This document shows, in pieces, positions 24,265 to 26,509 of a stretch of DNA of 26,509 nt. The notes under the pieces were generated by a model. It ran no database searches and was not told the origin of the DNA. It saw only the letters and a program-made list of their open reading frames with translations. The stretch is taken from IMG/VR virus record IMGVR_UViG_3300047564_000307, positions 1 through 26,509 of that record. One strand, given 5' to 3'. Within the stretch, counting starts at the first letter, position 1. The number at the start of each line of letters is the position of its first letter. The translations under genes and the position numbers were made by a program. This DNA comes from a virus.

Positions 24265-24664
24265 GTCTTAGCCCCAATCGTTCCATGTCTTCTTGGATCT
24301 CATCGTGAGCCTTCTCTGCTTTCTTCTTAGCTTCTTTGGTGCGCTTGTCTTCTTTCTCTAGCCATCCGCGATCAGCGAGCCACTTGGATGCTTGGAACGA
24401 ATCTCTTTGTGTAGCAATGTTCAGGATACCTTGGGCAATCAACTTAGTTGCCAACGTGTCCTGCCACTCTTGGATCTCTGCCTTTACACCATGCGCGTTA
24501 ATGAATTCTTTCCACTTACGGAAGCCATCCTCGATCCAGGTCTCTGCAAAGATGTACCCAGTGGGATCATTGGTTTCGATGAATCGTTCTCGCCAGAAAT
24601 CCTTCTGATCCCTGTTACAGGTACGGAATTGGTAAGCCCCGGTAATCTTGATTTCTTCAGCCAT
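24248..24664 (-). CDS. terS: Probable terminase small subunit (138 aa)
   Basis: ATG at 24664 is used because it overlaps the stop of the previous gene by 8 nt (ATGGCTGA); an upstream frame extension reads through that gene. The protein has a helical N-terminal DNA-binding-like part, then a C-terminal SFQASKWLADRGWLEKEDK motif followed by a long Lys/Glu helix (KEAKKKAEKAHDEIQEDME). The 'A-x-K-W-x-L-x-x-R-x-W' pattern is common in TerS proteins, which recognise the packaging site and stimulate TerL. It is separated from TerL by about 8 kb of fibre and tailspike genes, which is unusual, so the call is moderate. Confidence 0.5.
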   Translation of the reverse strand: MAEEIKITGAYQFRTCNRDQKDFWRERFIETNDPTGYIFAETWIEDGFRKWKEFINAHGVKAEIQEWQDTLATKLIAQGILNIATQRDSFQASKWLADRGWLEKEDKRTKEAKKKAEKAHDEIQEDMERLGLRLVKAK

Positions 24665-25205
24665 AACGTGCGGTATTGACTCGTTCAAATTGTGAGATAC
24701 GTTCTGCAAGAGGGCCAGTGTATCCAAGACCACCAAGCCAATTATACAGGGCTTCGTTAGTGGCTCCGGTATAACCAAGGCTAGTTAGATAAACCTGAAT
24801 CTTATCAGTTATCCCCCCAGGCGTAGTTTCTGTTTGTTGTATCCATTGCCAAATGTTATTTACAGGCAAGTACGTTACTCCTCCAGTATAGGCAATGCTG
24901 TACGCAGCGGTTGTGCCATAAGCGGATGTGGATTCATCCCAGATAAAATAGTTAAATGTAAGAGATTGCGTACCGGATATATGCGAAAACTGCGGAACAC
25001 CGTTGGTACTGATTGTTACCGACCAAGTGCTAGTAACTCCATTCGACAAGTACCATTTATTGAATACAATAAGATCAGATGTTGCTAATGTAGGACTCAG
25101 GCTATAAGCAATACCAAGAGTGTTGCTTAAATCCGCAGTAACAATTTCTACGTACTTGTATCCTGCTGGAGCTGATGCGGATAAAGTAAGCGTAGCGGTA
25201 GCCAT
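24657..25205 (-). CDS. Structural protein with Tyr/Gly C-terminal domain (182 aa)
   Basis: ATG at 25205 overlaps the upstream stop as TAATG. The N-terminal 110 residues are beta-rich (TATLTLSASAPAGYKYVEIV). The C-terminal ~60 residues (ITDKIQVYLTSLGYTGATNE then YNWLGGLGYTG) match a motif I know from marine phage virion proteins, with repeated LGYTG and an Asn/Glu-containing helix. This suggests a minor virion or fibre-associated protein. It lies between the beta-rich adhesin and the small terminase. Confidence 0.6.
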   Translation of the reverse strand: MATATLTLSASAPAGYKYVEIVTADLSNTLGIAYSLSPTLATSDLIVFNKWYLSNGVTSTWSVTISTNGVPQFSHISGTQSLTFNYFIWDESTSAYGTTAAYSIAYTGGVTYLPVNNIWQWIQQTETTPGGITDKIQVYLTSLGYTGATNEALYNWLGGLGYTGPLAERISQFERVNTARYG

Positions 25206-26055
25206 TATCCAACCACCTTGAATTCATAGTTTCTTCCCAACTTTATATTGTTGGTAAAGAAATTAGGGAATGTTATCTTTAAACTTGTCGAGCTACTTGC
25301 GGATTCGTTGGTGCAAGCAATACCTGCGTACGTGCACACAACGCTTGCGCTGAGTCCTGTTCCTACTACTGCTGAATCCGTTTGTGCAGAAAATGCAGTA
25401 TTAGTTGTATTGACGCTGGTGATGGTGAGGCCGGTGGCGGCAGCCTCGGCCACCGAAACCGCCATCATCAGCTTGTTGCCGGTATTGGCGTTGTAGGTGA
25501 ACGTGGCGGTCTTAGAACCGCTGGAACCCTGCGAGTCGGCCGCGTTTGTTACACGAGCGCCGATAGTCGTGTTGTCATCGCCAGCCGTAACGTGCCCGCC
25601 AACCGTCACGGTCGGAGTCACGGACGAGTTGATGGCGCACGCCATCAGGTACGCGCCAGCTGAGACCGTGATGCTTGTGCCGTCACCGACTACCGCAGCG
25701 GACGTTCCCTCGGTGTCAAACGCCACCGCCTCGGGAGCGCCCGAAGCCGCCCCGATCAAGTTGTAAACCGTGCAAGCGGACACAACTCCGCCGGATGCCG
25801 TCCACGATAGCGTGTAACTTCCAGCGGCGAGCGACGTGTCAAGGTAGTACACAGCCATCTGAACGGACGATCCAAACGTCTGCGGCGAGTTTGTCGCCTG
25901 CGTCATCGCCGTGCCGTTGAACGTAGGCCCAGACGATACCGTTACGGTTGTGCTTTCCCATGCCAGAAACGCGATGACCTTCGCGTGCCGGTGAAGTCCT
26001 GCGATGTCCCCCCCGCGTCGGTGTTGAAGTAGCGAGTGCCTACCGTGATTGCCAT
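25205..26055 (-). CDS. Beta-rich adhesin-like virion protein, frame interrupted at a G7 run
   Basis: ATG at 26055 overlaps the upstream stop (TAATG) and begins MAITVGTRYFNTDAGG. In the zero frame it stops at 25944 (37 aa). A -1 shift within GGGGGGG (26014-26008) joins it to a long frame that reads DIAGLHRHAKVIAFLAWEST and continues to 25205, giving about 283 aa. The product resembles a common phage-virion beta domain (TFNGTAMTQATN, then AAGSYTLSWTASGG, and TYNANTGNKLMMAVSVAEA). An unshifted ATG at 25906 would start mid-domain. The first ~215 residues are encoded by GC-rich DNA and the last ~68 by AT-richer DNA. Either programmed -1 frameshifting or a homopolymer sequencing error explains the break. 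Confidence 0.65.
26008..26014 (-). other. Candidate -1 slippery heptamer G GGG GGG
   Basis: In the zero frame the codons are GCG GGG GGG ACA; the run satisfies the X XXY YYZ slippery rule and -1 slip restores the long adhesin frame. No stable downstream stimulatory structure was proven by eye; the same run is also a frequent site of length error in sequencing. Confidence 0.45.
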
Positions 26056-26509
26056 TACGGAAGCTCCGGTGGTCTTGTGTAGCCGACTTTCAAAGCGCGA
26101 TAGTCCTCGTAAAAGCCGGTGTTATTGAAATACTCACAGACGCCCGCGTAATGCCGGAACTGGTACTGCTCAAGCACGCCCGCCGACACGCCCGGGTTTG
26201 TGCCATCACTTGTCGTCGTCGCGCAGTTCCATACGTCAGTCATGTGAAGTAACAACACGCCGTCCAACCACACCGCAAACTCACCATTCTGTGTATTGTC
26301 GTCGTTGAACTTCGCCCAGAACTTGAACTCGTGGAAGTTGCCGTCCACCGGGAAATACTGCTGCGAACCGGAGACCGTGGCGAATGTCGGCGCTTCGCGC
26401 GCAGTCCCGGCAGAGCGTACCCCGTCCATGCGGACGTAAGTCTGCGAGTCTCCACCATTAGATCGGTCGGAGTATCCCGCGATGCGAATCTCACTCGACT
26501 GGTATCCCC
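26055..26509 (-). CDS. Partial lectin/ConA-like virion protein, N-terminus beyond window
   Basis: The frame is open to the right edge (first visible residues GYQSSEIRIAGYSDRS), so the in-frame ATG at 26429 is not the start. The visible 150 residues are beta-rich with FHEFKFWAKFNDDNTQNGEF, AVWLDGVLLLHMTDVW and a C-terminal YEDYRALKVGYTRP, the strand pattern of concanavalin A-like/LamG lectin domains and polysaccharide-lyase-like virion proteins (the 'FKFW.K.ND..Q.GEF.VW.DG' strand pair is characteristic). It probably binds a carbohydrate. No catalytic residues can be named. The stop overlaps the start of the next gene. Confidence 0.6.
   Translation of the reverse strand, partial: GYQSSEIRIAGYSDRSNGGDSQTYVRMDGVRSAGTAREAPTFATVSGSQQYFPVDGNFHEFKFWAKFNDDNTQNGEFAVWLDGVLLLHMTDVWNCATTTSDGTNPGVSAGVLEQYQFRHYAGVCEYFNNTGFYEDYRALKVGYTRPPELP

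Larger units (their letters stand above)
25411..26509. other. GC-rich composition island, probable imported adhesin module
   Basis: Counted 60-nt samples: 38 of 60 G+C at 25501-25560 and 26161-26220, but 21 of 60 at 25201-25260. Within 25381-25440 the left 30 nt have 9 G+C and the right 30 have 21, so the change is sharp near 25411, at the linker between the two parts of the adhesin gene. It continues to the window edge. Confidence 0.7.

Noticed and set aside
24665-24778. Longer start for the putative small terminase
   Set aside because: The added N-terminus is a shadow of the previous gene; the ATG at 24664 gives the usual 8-nt coupled overlap.
26240-26494. 84-codon open frame on the minus strand with Arg/Thr/Ser-rich product
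   Set aside because: It is an out-of-frame shadow of the lectin-like protein, which continues to the window edge in another frame.
1-26509. CRISPR array, tRNA, rRNA or integrase/attachment site
   Set aside because: No regularly spaced direct repeats of that kind, no cloverleaf-like segment and no integrase were seen; the tandem repeats found are coding.

Overview
The window is a stretch of a tailed dsDNA bacteriophage genome. The order and character of the virion genes point to a podovirus with a T7-related structural module: T7 gp11-, gp12-, gp13- and gp14-like genes, then very large ejection-type proteins. Every supported gene lies on the minus strand, so biological reading order runs from 26509 down to 1. 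Genes are packed tightly, mostly with TAATG, ATGA or GTGA overlaps or gaps under 20 nt. No integrase, repressor, replication, RNA polymerase or clear lysis gene is present, so lifestyle and host cannot be read from this window.

Layout in transcription order. (a) 26509-24657: receptor-binding or accessory virion proteins: a lectin-like protein cut by the window edge, a beta-rich protein whose frame is broken at a G7 run, and a 182-aa protein. The part right of about 25410 is GC-rich (about 63% in two counted 60-nt samples, against 35% in a sample just to the left) and looks like an imported module. (b) 24664-23926: a probable small terminase subunit and a short fibre-like protein. (c) 23918-16206: a large host-interaction cassette: an 883-aa tail fibre with four 45-aa repeats, a 54-aa orphan, a glycosyltransferase, a SAM methyltransferase, a membrane-anchored coiled-coil protein and two tandem beta-helix tailspikes sharing an N-terminal module. 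(d) 16186-12850: large terminase and portal.

(e) 12853-9692: a capsid module bracketed by a near-consensus sigma70-type promoter (TTGACA, 17 nt, GATAAT) over the portal stop codon and a strong intrinsic terminator. Inside are four small proteins (three of them Lys-rich), a scaffold, the major capsid protein and a decoration-like protein. (f) 9676-5298: tail adaptor (gp11-like), a small orphan, the tail tube/nozzle gp12-like protein, and gp13- and gp14-position proteins. An HNH endonuclease gene sits exactly at the start of the adaptor gene, and the first 11 codons of the adaptor gene are present on both sides of it. (g) 5298-1: a 1557-aa ejection-type protein and a partial second one running off the left edge.

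The most notable points are: the HNH element with a recoded duplicate of its host gene's start; fibre repeats that keep protein identity while using different synonymous codons in each copy; the possible -1 frameshift at G7 in the GC-rich adhesin; and the promoter-terminator pair around the capsid genes.
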